A DNA stretch of 64,000 nucleotides from UBA10438 sp044238605 (GTDB lineage Bacteria; Bacteroidota; Ignavibacteria; Kapaibacteriales; Kapaibacteriaceae). Shown here piece after piece: positions 51,946 through 61,800 of this stretch (within the stretch, counting starts at the first letter, position 1; every line of letters starts with the position of its first letter). The translations under genes were made by a program, and so were the position numbers. The notes below the pieces were generated by a model. It did not search any database. It saw only the letters and a list, made by a program, of their open reading frames with translations, and was not told the origin of the DNA. The stretch covers positions 62,001-126,000 of the forward strand of contig JBIICY010000002.1 in NCBI GenBank assembly GCA_044238605.1, given 5' to 3'.

Positions 51946-52785
51946 CTAAACTGATGCATCGGCATGCAATGAAAGCATGCTGCCAGCAAGCGGCGCAAGT
52001 GCATGTGCACGCCTGATAACTTTCTGTTCAACGAGGGTTTCTACCGCAGATCTCATGTGTTTAAACGGCTGAAGCCGTGCAATGAGGAAGCCAGACTGCT
52101 CACCTGTGACCTTCAGGTCTACGATTTCCTCTGCTGAGACATGATCGCCGAAGATCATCACGGCAGAAATTTCTACACTGTACCTAGCTGCTACCGAGCC
52201 GCGTATCAGTGATAGCATGTCTGAGTACGAATACTCATCGTCGTGCAGGAACGAGGCATATGCGCTTGGACGATGGTGTTCATTGATGATGACTGCATGC
52301 CAGATGTTGCCACGACGTCCGAGAAGCAACCAAGGGGCCAAGCGGGGGCTAGTGCTGCTTAGGGCAGCTTGAATGTCGAGATCAAGGTCCACAGATATCC
52401 TTGCCGAGGAACCTGCGATGCGTTCAATGCGCTCAGCCGCTACTGTGTGCACGGCTATGCTTGCATGCATTGTTGAGTCATGGTTGGTAAGGACGCTGGT
52501 GAATGACTCAGAAGGCAAAGGCACGAAACTCTCGTCTACGAACCAGGCAGATTGCTCAAAGGAGGACGTATCACTCAATTGCGCGTGATCACCAAGAGGA
52601 AACCAGTGCAGCCGTATGCTCGTCGAATGAAGAATGATGCTTACAGAATCGGGACGGGCTGATCGAAGGTCAAGATCGTAATCCGGTGCAAGCTCCTTGT
52701 ACCCGTAGAGGACTGGTATATGGTCCTCGACTTGCCAGGTTGCAACAAGTAGCCGCATCGGGTGTATGTAAACCGTAACATTCAT
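51946..52785 (-). CDS. DUF3822 family protein
   Basis: 279-residue cytosolic protein recognised mainly by context: DUF3822 genes commonly sit next to rsmD and coaD in Bacteroidota. The sequence shows YGYKELAPDYDLDLRSARPDS, LGRRGNIWHAVIINEHHRPSAY and FGDHVSAEEIVDLKV, with repeated alpha/beta elements consistent with an actin-like fold suggested for the family. Function unknown. It begins 12 nt after the comEA-like stop and ends 6 nt before rsmD. Confidence 0.65.
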   Translation of the reverse strand: MNVTVYIHPMRLLVATWQVEDHIPVLYGYKELAPDYDLDLRSARPDSVSIILHSTSIRLHWFPLGDHAQLSDTSSFEQSAWFVDESFVPLPSESFTSVLTNHDSTMHASIAVHTVAAERIERIAGSSARISVDLDLDIQAALSSTSPRLAPWLLLGRRGNIWHAVIINEHHRPSAYASFLHDDEYSYSDMLSLIRGSVAARYSVEISAVMIFGDHVSAEEIVDLKVTGEQSGFLIARLQPFKHMRSAVETLVEQKVIRRAHALAPLAGSMLSLHADASV

Positions 52786-52797
52786 GAGCTGCTCAAA

Positions 52798-53247
52798 TTA
52801 CGGCACGGTGATAAATGGACGCATACGCTCGAGCTTCTTTTTGCCGATACCCTTAACATCGAGAAGATCTTCGGCAGACGTTAGTCGTCTGCGCTGGCGA
52901 TACTCGATGATGCTCTTAGCTGTTGCAGGACCAATGCCTGGAATAGTCTCGAGCTGCGCTGCCGATGCCGTGTTTACGTGTACGGCCACTGGTAACGATG
53001 GGGTAGTTTTCGACTGAAATGGCGGGCTTGCCATAGCTGCGCTATCAGGGGGCTTTGGTTTTTCATCAGCCGAATCCAGCAATGCCAAAAGCTGTTGCGG
53101 TGGCATATGGGCATGTAATGATGTCTCGGGCAGTACATGACCCCCAATGGTGCCAAGGAGTACGAGACCTGTGAGCCACAGCAGCACGGTAGCCTCTTGC
53201 CGCGTGAGAGCAACCGCAGATTGGAGAAAGAGGATGAGACGCCTCAT
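52798..53247 (-). CDS. ComEA-like helix-hairpin-helix DNA-binding protein
   Basis: 149-residue protein with an N-terminal membrane anchor (about residues 22-42), a Pro/Ser linker and a C-terminal double helix-hairpin-helix domain (VNTASAAQLETIPGIGPATA and LLDVKGIGKKKLERMRP). ComEA proteins bind incoming DNA during transformation. Here a general periplasmic DNA-binding role is equally possible, since no comEC is nearby. An 8-bp inverted repeat (53238-53245 and 53266-53273) overlaps its start codon. Confidence 0.82.
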   Translation of the reverse strand: MRRLILFLQSAVALTRQEATVLLWLTGLVLLGTIGGHVLPETSLHAHMPPQQLLALLDSADEKPKPPDSAAMASPPFQSKTTPSLPVAVHVNTASAAQLETIPGIGPATAKSIIEYRQRRRLTSAEDLLDVKGIGKKKLERMRPFITVP

Positions 53248-53273
53248 AACATGTCCCTTCTGTACGAGGCGTC
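53238..53273. repeat. Inverted repeat over the comEA-like start codon
   Basis: GACGCCTC (53238-53245) and GAGGCGTC (53266-53273) are an exact 8-bp inverted repeat with a 20-nt spacer, between dnaJ and the comEA-like gene. No T-run follows. It might mask the comEA start codon in the mRNA or form a weak stop for dnaJ transcripts. Confidence 0.4.
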
Positions 53274-53279
53274 ACGATG

Positions 53280-54428
53280 CTATGTGATCGCCTCTTTCAT
53301 ACGTTGAAAGAATCCGCTGGAACTCTTGTGGTCTGTTGGAGAAAAGTGCTTGCTGCCAGCCAACTTTTTTAGAGCAGAACGTTCTTCGGAGCTCAGTTTT
53401 GTTGGGACGTAGATATCGATATGTACGAGCTGATCTCCCGACCCGCGCTGATTAACGTGGGGGATACCATTGCCTTTCATTCGAAGCACGCTACCTGGCT
53501 GCGTACCTGGTTCAATCGTTAGCACGGCCTGTCCGCTGAGTGTTGGCACCGTAACTTCTCCACCCAATGCCGCAGTAGGGAAGTCTACTGTGTGCCGCAT
53601 GTGCACGTCATCTTCCTCGCGCTCAAACAGCTCATGTTCCTGCTCTTCGATTACCACCATGGCATCACCTGCCTGGCCGCCTCTGCGTCCAGCATGCCCC
53701 TTACCAGTAAGGGGTATGTAATTCCCTGTGCGTACACCGGCAGGAATTGTGACTTTTACCGTGGTCTCGCCTTCTACGCGGCCTTCGCCAGAGCATGTTC
53801 CGCACTTGTCCTGCAGAACCTCTCCTGTGCCGCTGCATGAGGTACAAGGGGCTATGTTGATAAACTGACCGAAGACACTTCGGGAAACCTGGCGAACCTC
53901 GCCAGAGCCTCCGCATGAAGAGCATGTTGAGTACCCGGCACTACCTTGTGCACCTGATCCCGAACATGTGCCACAAGCCTTCCAGTGCCGAAGCTTGATT
54001 GTTTTCTCGATACCAGTAGCTATCTCTTCAAGCGTCATTGGCATTCGAACACGAAGGTCTGCGCCTTGTTCTTTTCGAGAGCGCTGGCGTGATCCACGCT
54101 GTTGTCCGCCAAACATATCGCCGAAGATTGTCTGACCAAATATGTCGCCAAATGCGCTGAAAATGTCGTTCACGTTTGAATACTCGTGAAACCCTTGCTG
54201 TCCGCCCATGCCAGCATGGCCAAACTGGTCGTATCGAGCCCGCTTGTCTGCATCACCGAGAACGTCGTACGCTGCGGCTGCTTCCTTGAACTTGGCCTCC
54301 GCGTCCGCATTGTCCGGATTACGATCCGGGTGATACTGCATCGCCAATTTTCTGTAGGCACTCTTTACTTCGTCAGGCGACGCCGTGCGAGAAACCCCGA
54401 GAACTTCATAAAAATCACGCTGAGACAT
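53280..54428 (-). CDS. dnaJ: Chaperone DnaJ
   Basis: 382 residues from ATG 54428 (MSQRDFYEVLG). Hsp40 co-chaperone of DnaK. J domain with HPD in YHPDRNPDNADAEA, a Gly/Phe-rich region with SAFGDIFGQTIFGDMFGG, four CxxCxGxG zinc repeats (CGTCSGSG, CSSCGGSG, CTSCSGTG, CGTCSGEG), and the C-terminal substrate domain. It directly follows grpE (2 nt). Confidence 0.97.
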   Translation of the reverse strand: MSQRDFYEVLGVSRTASPDEVKSAYRKLAMQYHPDRNPDNADAEAKFKEAAAAYDVLGDADKRARYDQFGHAGMGGQQGFHEYSNVNDIFSAFGDIFGQTIFGDMFGGQQRGSRQRSRKEQGADLRVRMPMTLEEIATGIEKTIKLRHWKACGTCSGSGAQGSAGYSTCSSCGGSGEVRQVSRSVFGQFINIAPCTSCSGTGEVLQDKCGTCSGEGRVEGETTVKVTIPAGVRTGNYIPLTGKGHAGRRGGQAGDAMVVIEEQEHELFEREEDDVHMRHTVDFPTAALGGEVTVPTLSGQAVLTIEPGTQPGSVLRMKGNGIPHVNQRGSGDQLVHIDIYVPTKLSSEERSALKKLAGSKHFSPTDHKSSSGFFQRMKEAIT

Positions 54429-54430
54429 TA

Positions 54431-54955
54431 TCAATTGCCCTTATCAGAAGGATTCCCGGCAGACGTAATAACTTTTGCATGTCGAAGTACCTTGTCGTGG
54501 AGGAGATAGCCACGCTGCACGCTCTGGATAACAGAACCTTCGGGGAGCTGAGAAGGAGTATGCATAAGTGCTTCGTGCTTTTCTACGTCGAACGGTTCGC
54601 CAGCAGCTACTTCTATGATATTGACACCCGACTCTTCGAAGATCCTGATCGCCTTGGTATAGATCATTTCAATACCCTGGATCAACGATTCGGCATCCCG
54701 AGTAGCCTTAGAGGCCTCGACAGCAGCATGAAGATCATCCAGAATTGGAAGCATCTTGGTGATTGTATGCTGACCAGCATGGATCAGCAGTTCTTGCTTT
54801 TCCTGATTCGTGCGGCGACGAATGTTTTCAACTTCTGCCAATCGGCGGATAGCTAACTCTTTCCATTCTGCAATCTCTGCATGAATATCTGAGCTTTCAG
54901 ACGAAGACTGTTCGACTTCTGAATGTTCTTCTTCGGTATGTAGTGGTGTTTCCAT
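54431..54955 (-). CDS. grpE: Nucleotide exchange factor GrpE
   Basis: 174 residues from ATG 54955 (METPLHTEEEHSE). It has an acidic N terminus, a long coiled coil (RRLAEVENIRRRTNQEK), and the C-terminal beta-wing with FDVEKHEALMHTPS and VQRGYLLHDKVLRHAKV. It exchanges ADP on DnaK. It is placed between hrcA and dnaJ; dnaK is not in the window. Confidence 0.96.
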   Translation of the reverse strand: METPLHTEEEHSEVEQSSSESSDIHAEIAEWKELAIRRLAEVENIRRRTNQEKQELLIHAGQHTITKMLPILDDLHAAVEASKATRDAESLIQGIEMIYTKAIRIFEESGVNIIEVAAGEPFDVEKHEALMHTPSQLPEGSVIQSVQRGYLLHDKVLRHAKVITSAGNPSDKGN

Positions 54956-54959
54956 GTGG

Positions 54960-56066
54960 TTATCGTGTGTTTTTCGGCGGGAATAGACGACCATCGGGTC
55001 CGTCTGGTGTAGTACTGCTAAATGTTGAGGTTAGTACGCCCGACATCATCTGGACGATCGATATCATGCGACCATAGTCCATACGCCGTGGGCCGATGAT
55101 CCCTAATGAACCTTGAGCGTTCCCAGCTCGATAGGTAGTTGCAACCAGGGAGTAGTCTGCAAGATTTGCATCTGTTATCTCATTTCCTATGCGGACCGAG
55201 ACACCGTCGGCACCTGAAGCGCTGCCAAGCAAGTGTACAATCACATCTTCATTTTCAATGAGCTCAATCACGCTTCGCAACCTCTCTGGAGAGGGATGTT
55301 CTTGATTGTCAAGCAAGTTTGTTGTACCGCTGACATGTACGCTACCATTAGGGTGTTCACGCGCAATACTGCCCAATTGATCAACGAACAGCCGCAGCAA
55401 CGATGAATCAGCCAGTGATGGATCACCACTGGATTCTGCAAAGATCGAATGAACCTGATCCAACGGACGTCCGACGAGTTTATCGTTGACGAATCTCGAC
55501 AGGACGTCAACCGTCGAAAACTCAACGGGTGTGGTTGTTTCCAAACTGATTGTTCGAATCATGTCACTGTCAAGGTCGATCAGAACAACGAGTCGCTCAG
55601 ATGATAGCTGGATAACTTCTACACGCCGCACAAGCGAACGAGTAAGTTGTGGTATCTGGACCAGCGCAAGGTGTCTGCTGAGCGAACTCAGAACTCGGGA
55701 TGCGTCTTTTATGATCGTATCACGCGAGGCGCTGGCGAGCTCAGGCACTGCGATCTGCGGAGATGACAATACTGCAGGGGGAACAGACAAAGAATCAACA
55801 TAGAAACGATATCCCTTATCGGTGGGAATCCTGCCAGCTGACGTGTGGAGATGTGTAATGTAGCCAAGCTCTTCGAGATCCATCATGCAGTTGCGCACAG
55901 TGGCAGGGCTCAACGGCATGGAGCGTTGTAGATACTTCGAAACATTTCGAGAGCCAACAGGAACTCCGTGCAGTATGAACAGGTGCACAACTGCCTGGAG
56001 AATAGAAATCTCACGCTGAGTAAGTTCTCGAAGATCGTAGTGGAGATGGGACCGAATCGGCTGCAT
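54960..56066 (-). CDS. hrcA: Heat-inducible transcription repressor HrcA
   Basis: 368-residue HrcA. The N-terminal winged helix (LTQREISILQAVVHLFI, VGSRNVSKYL, LSPATVRNCMMDLEELGYI) and GAF-like domain with C-terminal SLGIIGPRRMDYGRMISIV are diagnostic. HrcA represses chaperone operons through CIRCE elements, yet no CIRCE was found here: only 3 nt separate it from the GH2-like gene upstream. It therefore shares that gene's transcript or has an internal promoter. Confidence 0.95.
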   Translation of the reverse strand: MQPIRSHLHYDLRELTQREISILQAVVHLFILHGVPVGSRNVSKYLQRSMPLSPATVRNCMMDLEELGYITHLHTSAGRIPTDKGYRFYVDSLSVPPAVLSSPQIAVPELASASRDTIIKDASRVLSSLSRHLALVQIPQLTRSLVRRVEVIQLSSERLVVLIDLDSDMIRTISLETTTPVEFSTVDVLSRFVNDKLVGRPLDQVHSIFAESSGDPSLADSSLLRLFVDQLGSIAREHPNGSVHVSGTTNLLDNQEHPSPERLRSVIELIENEDVIVHLLGSASGADGVSVRIGNEITDANLADYSLVATTYRAGNAQGSLGIIGPRRMDYGRMISIVQMMSGVLTSTFSSTTPDGPDGRLFPPKNTR

Positions 56067-56069
56067 GAG

Positions 56070-58658
56070 TTATGAAACAACGGAAAGGTAGTGTCCAAGA
56101 AATGCAAAACCGTCGTACGATACATCCCATGAAACAATTGCCGCTGCGAACATCAAGGCGATAACGCCAAGGCCTATTGTGTAGACGATGGAAGAACGTA
56201 CATCGAAGACCACAGATGTAGCGCGCAATACACGAATCAGACTCCACAGTGCCAAGCCGAACATCAATACTGGAACAACCTGTGATAGTTGGTTTGTAGA
56301 CAACGCTTGATACAGGCCGATACCGATTGGTAGTAGAGCCAGCAGCGGCAGCGAAGACCACACGACAATCGTAAAGGTGTCTCGCATGTAAATCCTTCCG
56401 CGCACGAACATTGCTCCTACTCGAAGCAATCCAGCAAGGAGCACAAATGCAAGCAACACAGCCACGGTCCAGGCGAGAATGCCAAACTCCGGGTGCCATG
56501 ACACGTACCTTAGGACTTCGTAGGAAGAATCACTAGGAATCACGATGTGCAAGAGATATTCAACAGAAGGGTCGATGCGGATAAAGAAGAAGAACGACGA
56601 CATCACCAAACCCACACTAGATGACAAAACGGTTGCCAGCAACGTTGTTTGTGAAATAGATAGAATACGCTGGTCGCGGATGTCGGAATAGAAATTGTAC
56701 GGACGCAGCACTGCCCGAACGACATATTCACGGAATCGTCGCGACTGATTAGCCGTAAATGCAATAGCTAAGGCCAATAGCAGACCAGCAATGATGAAAA
56801 CAAATGGCGTAGAAAACGACGCATCACGTGCTTGAAGCAACGGAAGCTTCTCGTCATTAATGAGCGCTTTGTACACATCATATGCAACTCGTCGTTGCCG
56901 GTACACATCCACCAGGCCGCTGGTGCAGGTATATGAGTCGAAGTGATCCACCAGCATCGTTGGTCGCTCAAGTGTGTAATCGTTAAACGACCACACTACA
57001 ACACCGGCAAGACCTGCAGAAAATGACCAATTGTAAAACTTGCTGATGTTCAACGCCTGAGCCTCATTTGAGAGCGGGTCACTAAAGCCGTTGAGATTTA
57101 ATGGGGAGACAACGGTGCCAAACTCAGCAAGCACTGCAGCCGAACGGAACATCCTGGAGACATCTTGGCGCAGTGTCGAGAAAAGCGTGCTGTCGGACGC
57201 AGAGTAGAACTTAATGATGAAGAAGTCGAAGCCCCCTTCGCTGACGGAATTGAGCAGGGACGCAGGAACAACCTTGTAGATCTGTTTGCTCGTTTGCTTG
57301 CGAAAAACTTGCAGAGCTTGCCGGTGATATTCTGGCACCTGCTCTGATGCCTCGTTGAGTCCGTCACTAATTCCAATAGCCATGACCGAGGGATGTGACT
57401 CTACAAACAGACTGATACGCTCAGCAGCATTTCTATACCTAGTTACGATCTCATCCTTCTTGAGCATACTCGTGGGAATGTCAGACAGCGGCGCTTCGAC
57501 CATCACCATAATGCCGTATTCATCGCATAAATCGAGGAGCACAGGGTGCGGAATGTTATGACGTATTCTGATGGCATTTACGCCAAGCGTCTTTAACATT
57601 GATACGTCACGTCTAAACTGCCCATACGACATTGACGCACCCTGATCTGGATAGTCTTCTACGTAGTCAAGGGAATGTATGCGGATAACAGAGTCATTCA
57701 ACGAGAACTTGCGCACGCCATCGATGGTTGAGATCGACAGGGTTCGGAACCCAATGTTGCGTCTGTACGAATCGAGAAGTGTGCCGTTGTGCTCAACTCT
57801 AATGATCAGCTCGTAGAGATGAGGATTCGAAAGATTCCATTCCGTAGGGTTGTATACATTCAAAACGAACGGCAGACTGACTTCACGAGACCTGGCAATG
57901 TTTAGGTTGCTTGCACCAGAACGTGCTATGATTTGCTTCGTCGAACGATCAACTAACTGAGCTTCGACCTGGACGCTTGCGCTGCCGACAGAGAGACCAT
58001 CCGAGATCTGCTGGCGTACGAGGTTCTCTACGAGTCCGCTCTTTATACGCGCCTTAACGTTCAGTGTCCCAACGCCACTGCGCACGGATGAGCGAATCTG
58101 AACGTCTTCCGTCCAAACATGCGGCGTGCCGATGAGGAACACTTCACGCAGGAGCCCCATCCTCTGAGCTGCGGATGCCCGAGCAAACTGTTGAATGCGA
58201 TAGGTAAGGCCGGAAACGCGAGTAATACCCAGCTCGATTGAATTTTGTCCAGCATGCAGCAATCCGTCTGGTATTCGAATCGTGAACGGCGCCATCCCGC
58301 CAGGATATCTCATGATATAGCGGCCGTTTACGAATAGTTCAATCTCTTCGACTGCTCCCAACATGTTCAGGTGCCATGAATTGGTGAGCAATGGAGCCTG
58401 GTCCATCTTGATGGTTTTGCGCAGACGAATGTAGTCCCGTTGTGCTACGTGAGAGGGAACTCGAATCTGGTCTACGGCTTTGCCATCCTCGATCACTTCC
58501 CACGAGCCGCTTAGATCGTATACTTTGCGGGTATCGGTAGAAATAAAGCCGGCATACTGACTAGGTGTCAAGCCAACATAACCACCACCACCCTCCGCCG
58601 TGTACCTCGTGGAGGCTGCAATTGAGAGAATGATGAGGAGTCGTGCAATTTGTCGCAT
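56070..58658 (-). CDS. GH2-family glycoside hydrolase fused to a polytopic membrane domain
   Basis: 862 residues from ATG 58658 (MRQIARLLIILSIAAST...), preferred because it starts with a signal peptide. The GH2 region (about 25-610) has a sugar-binding sandwich, an Ig-like domain and a TIM barrel with acid/base E436 in DGLNEAS and nucleophile E512 in VLAEFGTVV; the 76-residue spacing is the same as in E. coli LacZ. From about 613 onward six hydrophobic helices form a Yip1-like membrane domain (NFYSDIRDQRILSIS at its first loop). The hydrolase would face the periplasm. Substrate is unknown. It is followed by hrcA after 3 nt. Confidence 0.82.
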   Translation of the reverse strand: MRQIARLLIILSIAASTRYTAEGGGGYVGLTPSQYAGFISTDTRKVYDLSGSWEVIEDGKAVDQIRVPSHVAQRDYIRLRKTIKMDQAPLLTNSWHLNMLGAVEEIELFVNGRYIMRYPGGMAPFTIRIPDGLLHAGQNSIELGITRVSGLTYRIQQFARASAAQRMGLLREVFLIGTPHVWTEDVQIRSSVRSGVGTLNVKARIKSGLVENLVRQQISDGLSVGSASVQVEAQLVDRSTKQIIARSGASNLNIARSREVSLPFVLNVYNPTEWNLSNPHLYELIIRVEHNGTLLDSYRRNIGFRTLSISTIDGVRKFSLNDSVIRIHSLDYVEDYPDQGASMSYGQFRRDVSMLKTLGVNAIRIRHNIPHPVLLDLCDEYGIMVMVEAPLSDIPTSMLKKDEIVTRYRNAAERISLFVESHPSVMAIGISDGLNEASEQVPEYHRQALQVFRKQTSKQIYKVVPASLLNSVSEGGFDFFIIKFYSASDSTLFSTLRQDVSRMFRSAAVLAEFGTVVSPLNLNGFSDPLSNEAQALNISKFYNWSFSAGLAGVVVWSFNDYTLERPTMLVDHFDSYTCTSGLVDVYRQRRVAYDVYKALINDEKLPLLQARDASFSTPFVFIIAGLLLALAIAFTANQSRRFREYVVRAVLRPYNFYSDIRDQRILSISQTTLLATVLSSSVGLVMSSFFFFIRIDPSVEYLLHIVIPSDSSYEVLRYVSWHPEFGILAWTVAVLLAFVLLAGLLRVGAMFVRGRIYMRDTFTIVVWSSLPLLALLPIGIGLYQALSTNQLSQVVPVLMFGLALWSLIRVLRATSVVFDVRSSIVYTIGLGVIALMFAAAIVSWDVSYDGFAFLGHYLSVVS

Positions 58659-58706
58659 ATCGCTCTGCAATAGGAAAGAAGCTAAATCGTGCATTTCAGC
58701 AACGTA

Positions 58707-58731
58707 CAAAACTAACCAGCCGTTATCTTTG
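58707..58731. promoter_or_regulatory. Divergent candidate promoter boxes between GH2-hrcA operon and sprA
   Basis: TATCTTTG (58724-58731, plus) and TAGTTTTG (58714-58707, minus) both match TAnnTTTG and overlap in position within the 189-nt intergenic region. Neither has a convincing TTTG at -33. The minus box is 48 nt before the GH2 start; the plus box is about 116 nt before sprA. Confidence 0.4.
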
Positions 58732-58752
58732 CGCATTAAGGAGTTTCATGGA

Positions 58753-58833
58753 GTGGTGCATTCTCGCCATTTGATACGTCGTTTTGCTACCTGCTTATTG
58801 GGGGTAGCTCTTTCGGTAAACTTTAGAAATTAG
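58753..58833 (+). CDS. Possible 26-codon leader ORF upstream of sprA
   Basis: A GTG at 58753 lies 9 nt after AAGGAG (58738-58743) and opens a 26-codon frame (VHSRHLIRRFATCLLGVALS-like) ending 14 nt before sprA. An ATG at 58748 with the same AAGGAG gives only eight codons. It might be a leader peptide or chance. Coding evidence is weak. Confidence 0.2.
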   Translation: MVHSRHLIRRFATCLLGVALSVNFRN

Positions 58834-58847
58834 GTGAGTTGCCCAAG

Positions 58848-61800
58848 GTGTTTCTCAACACACTACGGACATTGCTAGCCCTTGCTGGGCTGTTCGTTGT
58901 ATTCCTACCATCTCTTGAAGGTGCCGCACCGTCGGCCCCCTCATATATGTGGGGGGCAGAGAAACGCGCAGACTCGACGCAAACAGATACGACAAAAAAG
59001 CTGCTCGGGCCACCAGGAATTGGTGATCCAACAAATACCGATCTGCCGTTTTACTACCCTAGCACGTTCCTGAATCGCAAGGGGCTGTCTCGGCCACAGC
59101 AAGCGGACAAGTATTCGCTAACACCTAAGGGGTACTCCAATCTTGGTTCGATCGACTCTACGTTGACGTCGATAACGTTGTTTGAGCTCATGGAGGGAGT
59201 AGATGTTGGGACTGTGACGCCTATGTCGCTGGACGAATATTTTCGTCTTCGGCGCGAACAGATTCTGCAGAAGCTTCGAGACAGTTCGCTGGCAAGGTAT
59301 GAGTTAAAGAAGCCCTTGTCGGAGGCTGAACTCACAAAACTTCTCGATCAAGCCACCAACATCACTATTCCGCTTCCTCAGAATGCGCTATTCAGCAGCA
59401 TCTTCGGAAAGCCTGAGATCTCGATCACCGTAAACGGCGAGGTGAACGTTACAGCAGGGTGGAGATGGGATTCTCAAGCACTAGGTACGGCATCGATTAC
59501 TGGACAGTCGCAGTCTGCTCCGGTGTTTAACCAGAACATTCAAGTGAACGTAAGCGGCCGCATCGGCGACAAGTTTAAAATGAACGTGGACTGGAATACG
59601 CTTAACCAGTTCGAGTTCAATAACCGCTTTAAAGTTGGTTTTGATGGATACGATGATGACATCATCAAAAAAGTTGAGTTCGGGAATGTTAATCTCGAAA
59701 CACAGAGCTCCCTGATAGGGGGCGGGCAGACGCTCTTTGGTGTTCGTGCAGATTTTCAGTTCGGTCCGCTGTTTTTAAAGACAATCGCCTCGCAGCGTCG
59801 CGCTGAGCGACGGTTTATCAACGCCCGCGGTGGTGCTTCCCGTCAGCAGTTTTCAATTCGAGCCTACGACTACGCCAAGAATCACTTTTTCCTTGATACG
59901 GCATATTTCGCCGTCTGGCGTGCTTACCATAAGTCTGTAACTCCCGTGCTTCCGATTGAAGGGGCCTCGCTGGTTGTCAAAGGAGACATCGAAGTATGGG
60001 AGTCCACTACCGACCTCAAGGAGGTACAGGCAAGTGAGGCTGTGGCCATTGCAGATCTTCAACCGATCAAGTATGCTCAGGGAGATCGATACAATCCCGC
60101 GCTACGAAATCAAGAGATTAAAGCTGGTATCGTTGAGAGGGGGCGTTTTGTGCGGCTTGATCCAAAACGCTACGAAGTGGACCTAAACCTTGGTACGGTA
60201 ACAGTTCTTAACATTCGTAACGACAGGTACTATGCTGTTGGCTATCGCACCGAGGGCGCTACATCCGATAATGCCGATGACGAATACTACGGCACACTCA
60301 CGACCAATGCGAATGAACGAGATACACTGATACTCAAGCTTATCGCACGTCCACAAATGCAGCCAGGCTTTAAAACGCTTTGGAAACGCATGATGCGCAA
60401 CAGGTACAATGTTGGTGTGCCGAATATCAATCCTCAGGAAGCCAAGTTTGGAATGTGGTACTATCGCAGAACAAACGACTCAACGGATGTTCTTGAGGGG
60501 GCTCCTGATAAGATCATGACGATCTTCCGCATTGACCAGGTAAACAATGGAACTGGCGTGCCCCCTGCAGACGGACAATTTGATGCCCGTCAGCCGGTGT
60601 TTAACGCACAGCGAGGGGAGATCACCTTTCCAAGCTTGGAGCCATTTAGAGAGGGTCTGCGAGAGTACTTTGCCTCGAAAGGCAATGCGCAGCTGGCCGA
60701 ACAGTACGTCTTCAACGAAGTGTACGATACGACGGAAATCGCGGCACGGCTTGTTAGCGCACGCGACCGCTTCCTAATCGTTGGTGAAGCCATGGGAACA
60801 ACCACTGGCAGCCGAATTCCGCTTGCATATCAGCTATCACCCGGAAGCGTGCGTGTAACACTCGACGGCATGCAGCTGCGCGAAGGTGTTGATTACACTG
60901 TGGACTATTATACTGGAACACTATCGCTGCTCAATCAGCGCGCTCTGCTGCCGAATGCAAATCTGAATATCGAGTATGAGCAGAACGATATTTTCAACCT
61001 GACCACGAGAACACTTCTTGGCATGCGGGCCGACATGCTCCTCCTGAATAAACGCAGGGTCTCGAGCTCGATCGGTATGACGATCATGAACTATGACCAG
61101 GCCGCAATTGTGGACCGCGTGTTGCCTGGGCAGGAACCCAATGCTAACCTGATGTTGGGATTCGATGCCAAGCTCAACGCTGAGCTACCTTGGCTTACGC
61201 GAGCATTGAACGCGCTGCCGTTCATCGACACTAAGGAGAAATCAACCTTTGCGATCAACGGCGAATGGGCAATGGTTTCGCCGACGCCCAATAAGCGAGT
61301 TTCTACCGTTGCAAGCGATAATCTTCGCTCGGTTGCCTACGTAGACGATTTCGAAAGTGCTCGCAGGTATTTATCCTTCGGACTTACTCCTACGCTATGG
61401 CAGCATGCTTCAGCATCAAAGGACTCAACACTATGGTTCGATGACACAACTGCCGCCAGATACCGTGGCAAGATGTTTTGGTATCAGAAGTTCGTGCCGG
61501 ATGTTCCGCAGCTCGACGTCTATCCAAATCGAGCCAACGTGCAAGGCCGTAATAATATCAACCCAGTTCGCATAACCTTCATTCCAGACGAACGTGGCAT
61601 CTATAATGCAAATGCCGAGTTTGTTGATAACCAGACGCCTGCATGGAATGGGGAAGACAGCAATACCGTGCGCGAACAGGCGCAGAGATTCCAACGTGAT
61701 AATCGGCAGAAGGTGTGGGGCGGGATGATGCGATTGCTATCGCCATTCAATACCAACTTTGACAACGAGAACATTGATTACATCGAAGTGATGATGCGTA

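Noticed and set aside
58659..58847. CIRCE operator for the hrcA transcript
   Set aside because: GAGTGG and GTGCATTCTC fragments occur, but no TTAGCACTC-N9-GAGTGCTAA arrangement is present.
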